DNA of 37,284 bases from Planctomycetota bacterium (GCA_016873095.1 VGYC01000058.1:1-37284), one strand, 5' to 3'; positions 1 through 8,089 are shown, numbered from the stretch's first letter. Notes: generated from the letters alone by a model not told the origin. Numbers and translations are program-made.

Positions 1-1
1 C

Positions 2-91
2 CAATCCTGCAACGTCTTCGACTGGCTTGTCGAGGCAGTCCAAGCCCACCACAATCAACAAAGGGCAATATCTCTATTGCCCGCGCCGTGA
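2..91 (+). CDS. IS66-family transposase, C-terminal end only
   Basis: The frame entering from the left edge encodes NVFDWLVEAVQAHHNQQ and ends in SLLPAP followed by TGA at 89-91. This resembles the C-terminus of IS66-type transposases (TnpC), which commonly end in an NV-x-DWL-x-EA segment followed by a short PSLLP-like tail. Only 29 codons are visible. No inverted repeat matching the left end of the IS66 element at 37008 (GTAACCGGTCACGG, expected here in reverse complement) is found in the next 100 bases, so the right end may be lost or of a different subgroup. The assignment rests on a short motif and memory of the family. Confidence 0.55.
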   Translation, partial: QSCNVFDWLVEAVQAHHNQQRAISLLPAP

Positions 92-127
92 ACCAATACG
101 ACTTATGTCCGCTTTCGCTCGGAGTAC

Positions 128-1249
128 ATGCAACTCTGGCGGCAGTTCTTCGATCCGGTCGGCATCCGGCTGGCGCTGGACAAGAAGCGCGTGAAGGCAG
201 AGGTGTATGTGCTGCCGATGATAAGCAACGAGTATTACAACCAGCTTTTCCGGCTTTCCGGCCGTGACACGCATCAGTTCGATCCAAAGTGGATCTCGCC
301 GCGCTCGCTGGCGCACTTCACAATTGCATTTAATCCGCAAGGTTGGTTCCGGGCCCTTGGCGACTGGGCCCTCGTTCGGATCGACGACGGTGAGGGGCTT
401 GCGAACTTGTCGGAATGGTGGGTGAAGAACGACCTTGTCCCGAGATCGCAGGACGAGCTGCGCAACGGTTCAATTGCCAAGATTCCCTTGCTTCCGCTTA
501 CTGCCGGAGTCGGCATCCGAGACCCACAAATTGTGCAGGCCGACAAATTGGAACTGATGCGGTCAATTGCTAGCTTTCTCCGAGCAGATTCGTCGAAATC
601 CCTCGACTACAAGAAGACACCGATCTTGTGGTCCCGCCTCGGAAAGGAGAGCTTCCTCTTAACTTACTTGAACCAAATTCATGAGAATCTCAAGCTGACG
701 CACGTGGAATTCTATCAGATGATCTTTGACAACGGCTGGTACGTTTCCTTCGACAAGCAAGCGCTCCACGACATCATCGATCGCGCCATCGAGCGCAAGC
801 AGAAGAAGGCGAGGGCCGAGACTGTCCCCATCAACGCGTCGCTGTACATTGCTCCGAAAGCGGCGAAGCAGTCGGCGGCGGCGCTGCGGCAGTACCTGGA
901 ATGGGAGACGCACAAGCGGGCGTTGCCGAACAATGCCTTGTGGGGCATCCTCTACCGCGCGAACCTGCTGGATGAGAAGTCGCCGGCGAGCGCGAAACGG
1001 CAAGCCGCGCTGCGTTTCCTCGGCTTCCTCCCCGTCAGCCCCGATGATGCCGCGTACCGCTACGATGCCGCCCGCGGCGAGGTCGTAAACCTCCGCCACG
1101 GCTCGCTGCGGCAACCGAAGCTGCACGACACCATCGCCGCCGACTCGCCGCTGGCCGGCCTGCTCGACCAGTTCCCGACCCTGCGCGTGGACCTGCGCTT
1201 CCGCGAGGACGGCTTCCATTCGACGATCACGGTGGAACGCAAGCCGTAG
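128..1249 (+). CDS. Hypothetical protein, possibly 5'-truncated
   Basis: A 373-residue protein that I do not recognise. It has no signal peptide, membrane segment or clear catalytic motif. It is rich in charged residues, with a Lys/Arg-rich stretch near residue 220 (RAIERKQKKARAE). The frame is open back to the transposase stop at 89-91, only 36 bases before the ATG, and no good ribosome-binding site precedes the start. The IS66 remnant may therefore have removed the original 5' end; this is inference. The last codon and the TAG stop lie inside a palindromic repeat starting at 1246, so the repeat defines the C-terminus. The gene is convergent with the DapA-like gene. Confidence 0.6.
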   Translation: MQLWRQFFDPVGIRLALDKKRVKAEVYVLPMISNEYYNQLFRLSGRDTHQFDPKWISPRSLAHFTIAFNPQGWFRALGDWALVRIDDGEGLANLSEWWVKNDLVPRSQDELRNGSIAKIPLLPLTAGVGIRDPQIVQADKLELMRSIASFLRADSSKSLDYKKTPILWSRLGKESFLLTYLNQIHENLKLTHVEFYQMIFDNGWYVSFDKQALHDIIDRAIERKQKKARAETVPINASLYIAPKAAKQSAAALRQYLEWETHKRALPNNALWGILYRANLLDEKSPASAKRQAALRFLGFLPVSPDDAAYRYDAARGEVVNLRHGSLRQPKLHDTIAADSPLAGLLDQFPTLRVDLRFREDGFHSTITVERKP

Positions 1250-1332
1250 GCGACGCTGCCAGCGTCGCCTACCTGCCAGCGTCGCCTACCCGTCGCCAAG
1301 GCAAAATTGCCGACGCTGGCAGCGTCGGCTAC
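1246..1332. repeat. Palindromic repeat cluster between convergent genes
   Basis: 1246-1272 is a perfect palindrome with one central base: GTAGGCGACGCTG, C, then CAGCGTCGCCTAC. A half copy follows at 1273-1289 (CTGCCAGCGTCGCCTAC). A variant palindrome lies at 1309-1329: GCCGACGCTG, G, CAGCGTCGGC. Related arms recur at 35129-35166. The position between two converging genes suggests a bidirectional transcription end, but no T-tract follows, so classical Rho-independent termination is not shown. Confidence 0.85.
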
Positions 1333-1345
1333 GCTCCCAGCCGCC

Positions 1346-2272
1346 TCACGTTTCCAGCATCTCCGGGAACTTCTCGCGGTACCACTGGCGCAGTATCTTG
1401 ACGTCTTCCTGGGTCGGCGAGGGATACGGGCCACGGCAGCGCAGGCTGGTCTTGAGGAAGCCGCTGGCAACGCCGCCCAGCCGGTCGAAGGCGGAGTCGG
1501 TGAAGCCCTTGGGGCTGAACGTCTCCAGGAACTCGAACAGGGCTTGCAGCTTGGCGCAGCCGACGTTGACGGCGGCCCAGTTGCGTTGCTCGGCTTCCTG
1601 CCACAGGGGCAGGATGAAGCTCGGATTCCAGTAGACGACGGAGCTGCAGCCGCCGCGGGCGCCGTGCGGGCCGAGCGGTCCCCACAGGTTCTCGCCGACG
1701 AACACGTTCGTGAATTCTGAAAGCTGGGCGCATCCCAGCGGTGTAGAGCCCAGCGTGGACTCATTCGCTTTCACCATGATGTAACCGGGGACTGCGTCCT
1801 TGATCGCGCGGTGCTGGTCGAGCGTCAGTGATTTCTTGCAACGCCGCGTTTCGTAGATGGATAGCGGCAAGCCGCCGGAGGCCCGGCTGACCTCGCGGAA
1901 GAAGGGTGTCACTTCCTTGTCCGCGACCTCCATCCAGAACGGCAGAGTCACCTGAACGGCGTCGGCGCCGATCTCGGCAGCGTAGGCCGCGCGCCGGCAG
2001 GCGCCGAGGGTATACGTCGAGCTGACACCTATCATGACGGGCTTGCCGCCGGCGTGTGCCTCCTCGACGGTCGCGCGGGCTACTGCTCGGAATTCGTCCA
2101 TCTCCATGGCGTAGAATTCGCCCGTTGTGCCGCCGGTGTAAATACCCGGCATGCCTGCCTTGCAACAGCGGGCGATGTCGCCACGGTAGATTGCCTCGTC
2201 GAACTGATCGGTATCGGTCCATGCCACTGGTAATCCCGCCCAGGGGCCGGTCATGGTTTCACGCGTCAGCAT
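1346..2272 (-). CDS. Dihydrodipicolinate synthase/N-acetylneuraminate lyase family aldolase
   Basis: A 308-residue class I aldolase of the DapA/NanA superfamily, about the normal length. The conserved GGTTGE phosphate/carboxylate-binding motif is at residues 47-52, the catalytic Tyr at 140 (SIYETRR) and the Schiff-base Lys at 168 (YIMVKANES). The family cleaves or condenses pyruvate with an aldehyde through a Lys imine. Its true substrate cannot be told from sequence; non-lysine family members often act on sugar acids or hydroxyproline derivatives. The start is ATG with GGAGG eight bases upstream. It is the last gene of a minus-strand run after the Fae homologue and the dehydrogenase (38-base gap), so co-transcription is likely. 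Whether it acts in lysine synthesis is doubtful given this context. Confidence 0.85.
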   Translation of the reverse strand: MLTRETMTGPWAGLPVAWTDTDQFDEAIYRGDIARCCKAGMPGIYTGGTTGEFYAMEMDEFRAVARATVEEAHAGGKPVMIGVSSTYTLGACRRAAYAAEIGADAVQVTLPFWMEVADKEVTPFFREVSRASGGLPLSIYETRRCKKSLTLDQHRAIKDAVPGYIMVKANESTLGSTPLGCAQLSEFTNVFVGENLWGPLGPHGARGGCSSVVYWNPSFILPLWQEAEQRNWAAVNVGCAKLQALFEFLETFSPKGFTDSAFDRLGGVASGFLKTSLRCRGPYPSPTQEDVKILRQWYREKFPEMLET

Positions 2273-2310
2273 TGCTGTGTCCTCCGCTGGATAGCGTAGT
2301 ATGCGCAGCG

Positions 2311-3168
2311 CTAGTTGTCTTGATCCGAGTACCGCTCATGTGGCCTGCCGGCGGTCTTGCTCGCCTCTCGAAACAACGAGCGTACCTTGCGGGCGACGAT
2401 CCAGTCGGCAAGGCTGGGCCATAGCCGATTGACGAGGACGATCAGCTGACCTTGCCAGGTCAAGCACGTTTCGTGCTTGCCGCGTTCCAGCGATTTCAGT
2501 GTGCTCCAGGCGACCTTCTCTGAAGTCATGCCTTGCATGTGCTGCAGCGGCATGAGGGCCCGGCTTTCGAGCAGGTTCTTGCCGAAATTCGAGCGGGTCA
2601 GGCCGGGACAGACGACCAGGACGTCGATGCCGTCGCAGGCCAGCTCGGCGCGCAGGGCCTCGCTGAATCCTTGCACCGCGAACTTGCTGGCCGAGTACTC
2701 GGCGCGTGCCGGCAACGCCCGCTTGCCAACGATGGATGAGATATTGACGATGGCCGGCCTGTTGCCGCACCTGAGAAGGGGCAGGCAGACGCGTGTCGTC
2801 TCCGTCAGGCCGAAAAAGTTGACCTCAAACACTTTGCGCAGCCGTTCGCTGTCGGCGTCGGCAAAGTGCCCGGTGGCACCGACGCCGGCGTTGTTGATGA
2901 GCACGTCCAGCCCGCCGAATCGCTCCCGCGCCGTGGCGACCATCAAGTTCCGATCGCTCGCGCTGGTGACGTCGGCGCGCAGGACCTCAAGAGGCCGGCC
3001 CTGACGGCGCGCCTCGGCCGCAAGATCGTCCAGCAACTCTGCCGACCGCGCCATCGCCAGCACATGCCCGCCGCGCTTCGCCGCGAGCAGTGCCAGTGCC
3101 CTGCCAATGCCCTGCGAGGCCCCGGTGATCAGCAGCCGCGCGCCGGCAATCGCTCGTCGTTGTCCCAA
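2311..3168 (-). CDS. Short-chain dehydrogenase/reductase (SDR)
   Basis: A 285-residue classical SDR. The Rossmann cofactor motif TGASQGIG is at residues 15-22, NNAG at 92-95, the catalytic Ser at about 144-145 (VNISS), and YSASK gives Tyr158 and Lys162. The Arg after the second strand (MARSAE) suggests NADP(H) preference. The C-terminal part, with a hydrophobic LIVLVNRLWPSLADWIV stretch, resembles SDRs that attach loosely to membranes and act on lipids or retinol-like substrates; the substrate is unknown. The start codon appears to be TTG, one base after the stop of the upstream Fae homologue, so translational coupling is likely. GGAG lies 12 bases before it. Confidence 0.88.
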   Translation of the reverse strand: MGQRRAIAGARLLITGASQGIGRALALLAAKRGGHVLAMARSAELLDDLAAEARRQGRPLEVLRADVTSASDRNLMVATARERFGGLDVLINNAGVGATGHFADADSERLRKVFEVNFFGLTETTRVCLPLLRCGNRPAIVNISSIVGKRALPARAEYSASKFAVQGFSEALRAELACDGIDVLVVCPGLTRSNFGKNLLESRALMPLQHMQGMTSEKVAWSTLKSLERGKHETCLTWQGQLIVLVNRLWPSLADWIVARKVRSLFREASKTAGRPHERYSDQDN

Positions 3169-3169
3169 G

Positions 3170-3745
3170 CTACTGGCTCGCCTCCACCGCCATTTGATGG
3201 AAGAAGTGCGTCACCTTGTCCTGGTTCTTCAAGAGCCAGTCGATGTCCGGCTCGTTGCGCATCGCCTTGTGGATGGCCTTGGCGGTCGCCTCGCGGTGTG
3301 TCCCGAAGAGGATGTTGTAATCGACCTTCTCGTCGAGCACGGCGGGATCGAGCCAGACGGAGGCAATGATGCCGAGATCATTGACCTTGTTCTTCGGGAT
3401 GCCGCCGGCGCGGACGGCATCGAGCACGCCGTTGGCGATGGCCGCCTGCACGGTGCCCATGAGAATATTGGTGTAACGCGACGTGGTGACCGTGACCTTG
3501 CTGACCATGAGAGTGACCGGCCGGACCTGCACATCACAATTGAGAATGGCAAACACGCGCGAATGCCCCTTGACCTGGTCGCCCAGCAGGTTGGCGATGG
3601 CGTAGCCGACGGGGCCATCCAGTTCGCCGATCACGACCTCCGGCTCCGCTGCCGACCAGCCCGGCTCCGCCTCGACGAGCGCCTCGCCGGTGCGCAGAAC
3701 GATGCGGCCGGTGGATCGTGCTTTCTTCACGGACTTCTTGGCCAT
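3170..3745 (-). CDS. Formaldehyde-activating enzyme (Fae) family protein
   Basis: A 191-residue protein resembling Fae, which condenses formaldehyde with tetrahydromethanopterin in C1 oxidation. Recognisable parts are RTGEALVEAE near the start, the core VGYAIANLLGDQVKGH, VTLMVSKVTV, MGTVQAAIANGVLDAV and a C-terminal REATAKAIHKAM. The chain begins with a basic Lys-rich tail (MAKKSVKKARSTGR). The region that in Methylobacterium Fae carries the proposed catalytic His (VAHID) reads PEVVI here, so that His appears to be missing and the activity may differ. I chose ATG at 3745 because GAGG lies seven bases upstream; a GTG at 3805 would add 20 residues without a ribosome-binding site. It leads the operon with the SDR and DapA-like genes. 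Confidence 0.75.
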   Translation of the reverse strand: MAKKSVKKARSTGRIVLRTGEALVEAEPGWSAAEPEVVIGELDGPVGYAIANLLGDQVKGHSRVFAILNCDVQVRPVTLMVSKVTVTTSRYTNILMGTVQAAIANGVLDAVRAGGIPKNKVNDLGIIASVWLDPAVLDEKVDYNILFGTHREATAKAIHKAMRNEPDIDWLLKNQDKVTHFFHQMAVEASQ

Positions 3746-3949
3746 TGCAAAACCTCGTTTGGGAATTGTGACAGGAAGGCGTCGCGAAACTGCAATCTTA
3801 TCCACAGCGCCGGCCAGGACAATTGATCACTGGTCGCGTCACGCCATTTGCCATCACTGGAATCCTGACCTATATTTCCGCAAGCCCCTGCGATGACAGG
3901 CCGTTCCCTTGTCCGCGCGGCGGTGTTTCGAGCCACGAGGCGATCCACG

Positions 3950-4405
3950 ATGCGAGAAGACCGCAAGAAAGTCTGGATTCACGAGTTTCAGACCAGGCTG
4001 CTGATACGCTTCGGCTTGTACTGGCTGATTTTCGTGGTCACGTTCATGAACCTGCTGTTTGCCTGGCGGCTGCTGTCCGAGGGGCCGGGCAACGCGCTGG
4101 AGCAGTATGTTCAGTTCCTGACCGACTACGCGCCGGTGCTCGCATGCCTGGCGATGATGCTGCTGCTGATGGCCTGGGACGCGGTCAAGTTCTCGCATCG
4201 GCTGCTTGGGCCCGTTTATCGCATTCGCAAGACGGTGCAAAGCATCGCCGACGGCGAGCCGGTCCGCCCCGTCAAGTTGCGGCAACGCGACTACCTCACC
4301 GAGTTTCGCGACGATTTCAACCGCATGCTTGAAACACTGCAGAAACAGGGCGTACCGGTCTTGAAGCCGAACGACCCCGCGGATCAGCAACAACAGACGG
4401 CATGA
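3950..4405 (+). CDS. Small membrane protein with HAMP-like linker
   Basis: A 151-residue protein with two membrane helices (about residues 18-40 and 59-77) followed by a HAMP-like segment at about 82-131, containing the LLGPVYRIRKTVQSIADGE signature of the first HAMP helix and DDFNRMLETLQ of the second. It stops there: no kinase, cyclase or methyl-accepting domain follows. Stand-alone HAMP proteins of this kind are common in Planctomycetes, and I infer a sensing or scaffold role. GAGG ten bases before ATG 3950 supports this start over an ATG at 3893, which would add 19 residues without a binding site. The stop TGA overlaps the ATG of a 16-codon reading frame leading to the pilin gene, so the two are probably co-transcribed. 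Confidence 0.72.
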   Translation: MREDRKKVWIHEFQTRLLIRFGLYWLIFVVTFMNLLFAWRLLSEGPGNALEQYVQFLTDYAPVLACLAMMLLLMAWDAVKFSHRLLGPVYRIRKTVQSIADGEPVRPVKLRQRDYLTEFRDDFNRMLETLQKQGVPVLKPNDPADQQQQTA

Positions 4406-4452
4406 GCATCACCTGGCTACTTGACGGATTACTTGACGGGACGGCTTCATGA
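4402..4452 (+). CDS. Possible 16-residue coupled leader peptide
   Basis: ATG at 4402 overlaps the TGA of the HAMP gene as ATGA. The frame encodes MSITWLLDGLLDGTAS and ends in TGA at 4450-4452, which in turn overlaps the ATG (4449) of the pilin gene as ATGA. Such a double ATGA chain would let ribosomes pass from gene to gene by stop-start coupling. There is no other support that the peptide is made. Confidence 0.25.
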   Translation: MSITWLLDGLLDGTAS

Positions 4453-4676
4453 TCTTCTCCCTCCTGAAGTGGTTGACAGCCCTGTGTCGCATGGCCGTCG
4501 CGCCGACGGCAAGCAATCGCCGGACGCCCGTACGCAAGGGTGCCACCGCACTGGAGTATCTGTTCGTCATCTCGTTGATACTGGTCGTGCTCATCGCGGG
4601 CGTGCAAAGCGTTGCCAACAGCACCAAGGGGCTGTTCAACAAGTCGAACGACGCCACTTCCAAGAAGTCTAATTAG
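4449..4676 (+). CDS. Flp/Fap-type (class IVb) pilin
   Basis: A 75-residue prepilin. A basic leader (RRTPVRKG) is followed by the prepilin peptidase site, cut after Gly31, and a mature N-terminus ATALEYLFVISLILVVLIAG with Glu at +5 and Tyr at +6, which are hallmarks of Flp pilins. The mature protein would be 44 residues, mainly one hydrophobic helix plus a short polar tail. Flp pilins are assembled by the Tad secretion machinery, none of which is present nearby, although a truncated TadE-like gene lies at 36948. The start ATG overlaps the stop of the short leader frame; the ribosome-binding site is weak, consistent with coupling. Confidence 0.82.
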   Translation: MIFSLLKWLTALCRMAVAPTASNRRTPVRKGATALEYLFVISLILVVLIAGVQSVANSTKGLFNKSNDATSKKSN

Positions 4677-4705
4677 GGCTGCCCTGCCTTTACCAGAAAC
4701 CGCAA

Positions 4706-5476
4706 TCAGAAGCGGTACACGCTGCCAGGCCTGACGGTTTCGAATCCGGTCAGGGCGAGAGCCTGCAACTCGGCGATGACCTGCGCTTGAAAGCGCGCCT
4801 TGATGTGCACGGCAATGAACCTGGCAGGCCTGTTGACCTTGCGAACCTCGCCGGCGAACAGCTTGGGAGTCAAGTGACCGGCTATGTCGGCGAGTCGTGC
4901 TTGTTCGTCAGGAAATGTCGCTTCGAGAAAGATTGCCTTCAGGTTGGCTAGCCGGTTGGCGCGATGCCAGATTTCCTCGGTCGGGCCCGTGTCGCCGGGC
5001 ATGACGACCGCCGCGGCGGCATCCTCCACGATGAAACCGAACGTCGGCACCGAGTGATGCACCGGTACGGGAGTGATGCTCAATCCGCCGCAAGACACCG
5101 CCTGCCCTGCGACCAGCGGGTGCAAGCGCAACAGCGATTCTCCCTTGCGCGACATGCCGATGAAATCCGGCCACAAACGGTCGTTGAACACGTCACGTTG
5201 CAGCGAATCAAGGACCTCGGCGCTGCCGTAAACTGTCACCGGCGCCGCACCTTGGTCGAAGACGTTCTCGAGAAAGATGGGCAACGACGCAACATGGTCG
5301 ATGTGGCTGTGCGATAGGAATACGTGCCGCACACGCGTCTGCTCGGCGGGACTGCCCGCGAAGCCGAGGCTGCCGGCATCGATGGCGACGTCGTCGTTGA
5401 TGAGATACGTCGTCAAATAGTGGTACAGGGTCTGAGCATCGTGGCCCAGGCCGGTCGGCGCCAGCGTGATGTTCAC
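4706..5476 (-). CDS. MBL-fold hydrolase resembling class II cyclic-nucleotide phosphodiesterase
   Basis: A 256-residue metallo-beta-lactamase-fold protein. The metal motif LSHSHIDH is at residues 54-61, preceded by VAIDAGS and followed by VASLPIFLEN, an arrangement typical of class II 3',5'-cyclic-nucleotide phosphodiesterases. Further metal ligands are likely in PVHHSV, MPGDTG and the late GHLTP. The end AVHIKARFQAQVIAEL also fits this group. It probably hydrolyses a phosphodiester such as cAMP, but the substrate is not proven. I start it at GTG 5476, with GAGGAG nine bases upstream; a longer frame back to 5629 would add 51 low-quality residues. It lies 189 bases downstream of the MFS gene on the same strand. 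Confidence 0.78.
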   Translation of the reverse strand: MNITLAPTGLGHDAQTLYHYLTTYLINDDVAIDAGSLGFAGSPAEQTRVRHVFLSHSHIDHVASLPIFLENVFDQGAAPVTVYGSAEVLDSLQRDVFNDRLWPDFIGMSRKGESLLRLHPLVAGQAVSCGGLSITPVPVHHSVPTFGFIVEDAAAAVVMPGDTGPTEEIWHRANRLANLKAIFLEATFPDEQARLADIAGHLTPKLFAGEVRKVNRPARFIAVHIKARFQAQVIAELQALALTGFETVRPGSVYRF

Positions 5477-5665
5477 GGACTCAATCTCCTCGCCTCGTGC
5501 GGCAGGGAAATGAAGGTTCGCCGGGCAGCCGCAGGCTCGTGCCGGGAAGGAGCGCCTGCATTGCTGATTGTAGCGGAGCGGTCGGGGAGATTGCAACTGC
5601 CTACCAGTCTCCAAGTCGTCCAGTCTCAACCGAGCGGAGGCCGATATCCCGCAAGCGGAGTGGCA

Positions 5666-7852
5666 TCAATGGGGCGTCGCATTTGATTCATTGTGCCAGC
5701 CGTGCGCGGCAAGTTCCTCGATATGGCGGGCGATTTCCGCGGCGCTGGCGGGTGATTTCAGTTGCGGGCCGAAGATGACGTGGATGACACGACCGCGTGT
5801 GCGTCGCTCTGTGGAATCGTCGCCGCCCACCGGACCGCAGTAGACCGGGAGAATGGTCGTCTGGCCATTGCTGGTCAAGTCGGCAAGCAGCCTTTGGATG
5901 TTTTCCGTGACGGCAGCATCAGGAGCGCCGACAGCCAGCAGATCGTCGCGCTGCACGGCCTGGCGGCCCGCTTCGAGAAGGCCGGCGAGGGTTGTCTCAT
6001 CGATGGGCCCGGGCTTGAGCACGTGGAATGACGTACCCGAGACGAGGCGCACTACCGGCGCGGCCGCCCGCTCGTGCTCGTTCTCCACAAGAATGAAACG
6101 TGTGCAGCGGTCCGTGGCGGACACGACCTGCAGAGCACTATCGATGGTCGCGCAGTTGCTCGCCAGGATCACTGGACCGCGCGTCGGCAAGTGTTGCATT
6201 CCGGCCACGCGAATGCGAAACCGGCCCAGCGACCGCAGCCAGAACGCCGAACGTGTGATGAAATCCGGCAACTGACGGCACAATAGCAGTAGAATCCCCA
6301 GTGCCATCAAGGCGGCGCCGAGGAACAGGTAGCGCGGCAATTTCTCGTTATCGTATACCTCCTTGAGCGGCGTTCCGGCCCGGCGAATCCGGTAATGACG
6401 GGCATCGTGCAGATCGTAGCTGCTGATGACGACCTCGTCTCCCTTGCTGAGCCCGCCCCCGGCCAGCTCGAACAAGCCGTCCTCAAAGGATGTCGGCACA
6501 TCGACGATGATCGCCTCCATCTCCTCGTCGTCGGCCTGCTTGACGCTCTTGGCTCGAAATGGCATGAGGACGCCGGTCCTGGCTTCCTCAATGAGGATCA
6601 CGGCAGGGCGGCCCTCCTTGTTGTAGCCGAGCTTGACCAGGATGCCGGCGGCCACGTTGTCCTTCTGCGGCACCTGGGGCGTTAGTCCGACCCGCTGACT
6701 GCCAAGGACCAGGACAAAGAAGAGCAGCGATGCTGCCATGGCCCCGGTGACATTGATGAAGTTGCTGGTGGCGATCAGGTCTCCCTTGCTGGTCTTCGGC
6801 GCGCGGTGCTGCAGCAACGTGTAGAGCGGCACCATGTAGAAACCGCTGCAGAACCCAAGGATGATCAGGATCACGACCAGCCCGCTCGTCCAGTCCATGA
6901 CCGCCGCGGCGATGCTGAGCGCGACTGCCATGCCCAGCGTCCCGAGAGGCACCAGCCCCAGTTCCACCTTGCCGCCCGAGAGAAACCCGGCCAGAGGCGT
7001 GCCCAGCCCAACGCCCAGCGCGACCGTCGCCACCACCAGGCTGGTCTTGAACTCGCTCCAGCGGGGGTTGCGCGTCTCGCCATGCATGTACATCGCCGCG
7101 CGCATGTACGACACCATGAATATGAAGAACGCGATTCCCAGCACCGCCAGGATCAGCGGCTTGGACCGCAACAGCGTGCCCAGGTTCTGGAACAAGGGCT
7201 TCAGCAGATTGCGCGGAAACAAGCGCTCGGGATTGGCGGCTGGCAAGCGTTCGATCATGAGGCTGGCAATCGCGCCGATGATGGCCAGCAGCAAGAGGAT
7301 GCCGCCGATGACCCACTCGCGATCCCGAAACCACTCGGATAGCAGCCCTCCCGAGACCGTGCCAAGAATCGCAGCCAGAAACGTGGTGGATTCCAGGATG
7401 CCGTTGCCACGCGACAGCACGTGCGCTTGCAGCATCTCCGGCATGGCGCCGTACTTGGCCGGGGCAAAAAACGCGGCATGCGTGCCCATCAAGAAGACGG
7501 CGGAAAGCACGAGCCACGCTCCGACTGGCTCATGCAGCACCGACCCAAGATAAAAGCCGCCCAGGGCCACCACAGCGATGGCGATCTCGGCCATCTTCCA
7601 GAGCACCAGCGCGGTGGTCTTGCTGAATCGGTCGGCGAAATAGCCCGCCAAGGTGCAGAACAGCGCCCAGGGCGCGTAGAACAGAATCGGCATCAGCGAG
7701 ATGGCCTGTGCCTCCGTCAGGATGCCCTGATGAATGGCGTAGAACATCGAGGCAGCGTGAATGGCCTGGTCGTTGAACCCGGCCAGGAACTGGGCCACGA
7801 TCAAGCCGCTGAAGGTGCGGTTCCGGAGAGTGTCGGCCGGCTGAAAAGCCAT
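5666..7852 (-). CDS. MFS transporter fused to degenerate acyltransferase-like domain (LplT-Aas-like)
   Basis: A 728-residue fusion. Residues 1-400 are a major facilitator of the LplT type with about 12 membrane helices (opening FSGLIVAQFLAGFNDQA; FAPAKYGAMPEM; GNGILESTTF). LplT flips lysophospholipids into the cytoplasm. A soluble insert (about 405-505) precedes one more helix (LFLGAALMALGILLLL). Residues 544-728 resemble PlsC-type acyltransferases, as in Aas, but the HxxxxD catalytic motif reads NCATID (about 566-571), with Asn in place of His, so catalysis is unlikely. The acyl-ACP synthetase part of the usual LplT-Aas fusion is absent. I infer a role in membrane lipid remodelling, with the C-terminal domain possibly only binding lipid. 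No clear ribosome-binding site precedes ATG 7852. Confidence 0.85.
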   Translation of the reverse strand: MAFQPADTLRNRTFSGLIVAQFLAGFNDQAIHAASMFYAIHQGILTEAQAISLMPILFYAPWALFCTLAGYFADRFSKTTALVLWKMAEIAIAVVALGGFYLGSVLHEPVGAWLVLSAVFLMGTHAAFFAPAKYGAMPEMLQAHVLSRGNGILESTTFLAAILGTVSGGLLSEWFRDREWVIGGILLLLAIIGAIASLMIERLPAANPERLFPRNLLKPLFQNLGTLLRSKPLILAVLGIAFFIFMVSYMRAAMYMHGETRNPRWSEFKTSLVVATVALGVGLGTPLAGFLSGGKVELGLVPLGTLGMAVALSIAAAVMDWTSGLVVILIILGFCSGFYMVPLYTLLQHRAPKTSKGDLIATSNFINVTGAMAASLLFFVLVLGSQRVGLTPQVPQKDNVAAGILVKLGYNKEGRPAVILIEEARTGVLMPFRAKSVKQADDEEMEAIIVDVPTSFEDGLFELAGGGLSKGDEVVISSYDLHDARHYRIRRAGTPLKEVYDNEKLPRYLFLGAALMALGILLLLCRQLPDFITRSAFWLRSLGRFRIRVAGMQHLPTRGPVILASNCATIDSALQVVSATDRCTRFILVENEHERAAAPVVRLVSGTSFHVLKPGPIDETTLAGLLEAGRQAVQRDDLLAVGAPDAAVTENIQRLLADLTSNGQTTILPVYCGPVGGDDSTERRTRGRVIHVIFGPQLKSPASAAEIARHIEELAAHGWHNESNATPH

Positions 7853-7888
7853 CGCGAGTCAATCTTGTCAAGCGAATCAGGCAAGCAG

Positions 7889-7915
7889 GCTATAGTTCTA
7901 TCTCGCTACTATAGC
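7889..7915. promoter_or_regulatory. Inverted repeat upstream of MFS-acyltransferase gene
   Basis: Perfect 8-base arms GCTATAGT (7889-7896) and ACTATAGC (7908-7915) flank an 11-base centre, about 40 bases before the start of the minus-strand MFS gene. TATAGT and TATAGC are also -10-like on the minus strand. This could be an operator or promoter; no regulator is implied. The rest of the 295-base gap (7853-8147) holds only small GC-rich inverted repeats such as CCGCCTGAGGCGG at about 8026 and the hairpin at 8090. Confidence 0.35.
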
Positions 7916-8089
7916 GAACGCGCTTCGCGGCGGCGAGACGCACGCAACCGGGGCGCATTCGCTTCCGCCCGGCGGTTCAGGGCGAATGAGGCCGCGAAAC
8001 ACGGAGCCGCAAGCCAGGTCACGGCACAAGAACCGCCTGAGGCGGAACTACGAACGTGTCGCTGCTGAATCGCTGACCCTGCGCCAAGG

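Noticed and set aside
3746-3805. Longer Fae start at GTG 3805
   Set aside because: It has no ribosome-binding site, whereas ATG 3745 has GAGG at a good distance and gives the MAKK-type N-terminus.
7889-7915. A second OxyR-type site (several ATAG/CTAT words)
   Set aside because: The words are not in the 7-base-spacer register that OxyR requires; it is better described as a simple inverted repeat.
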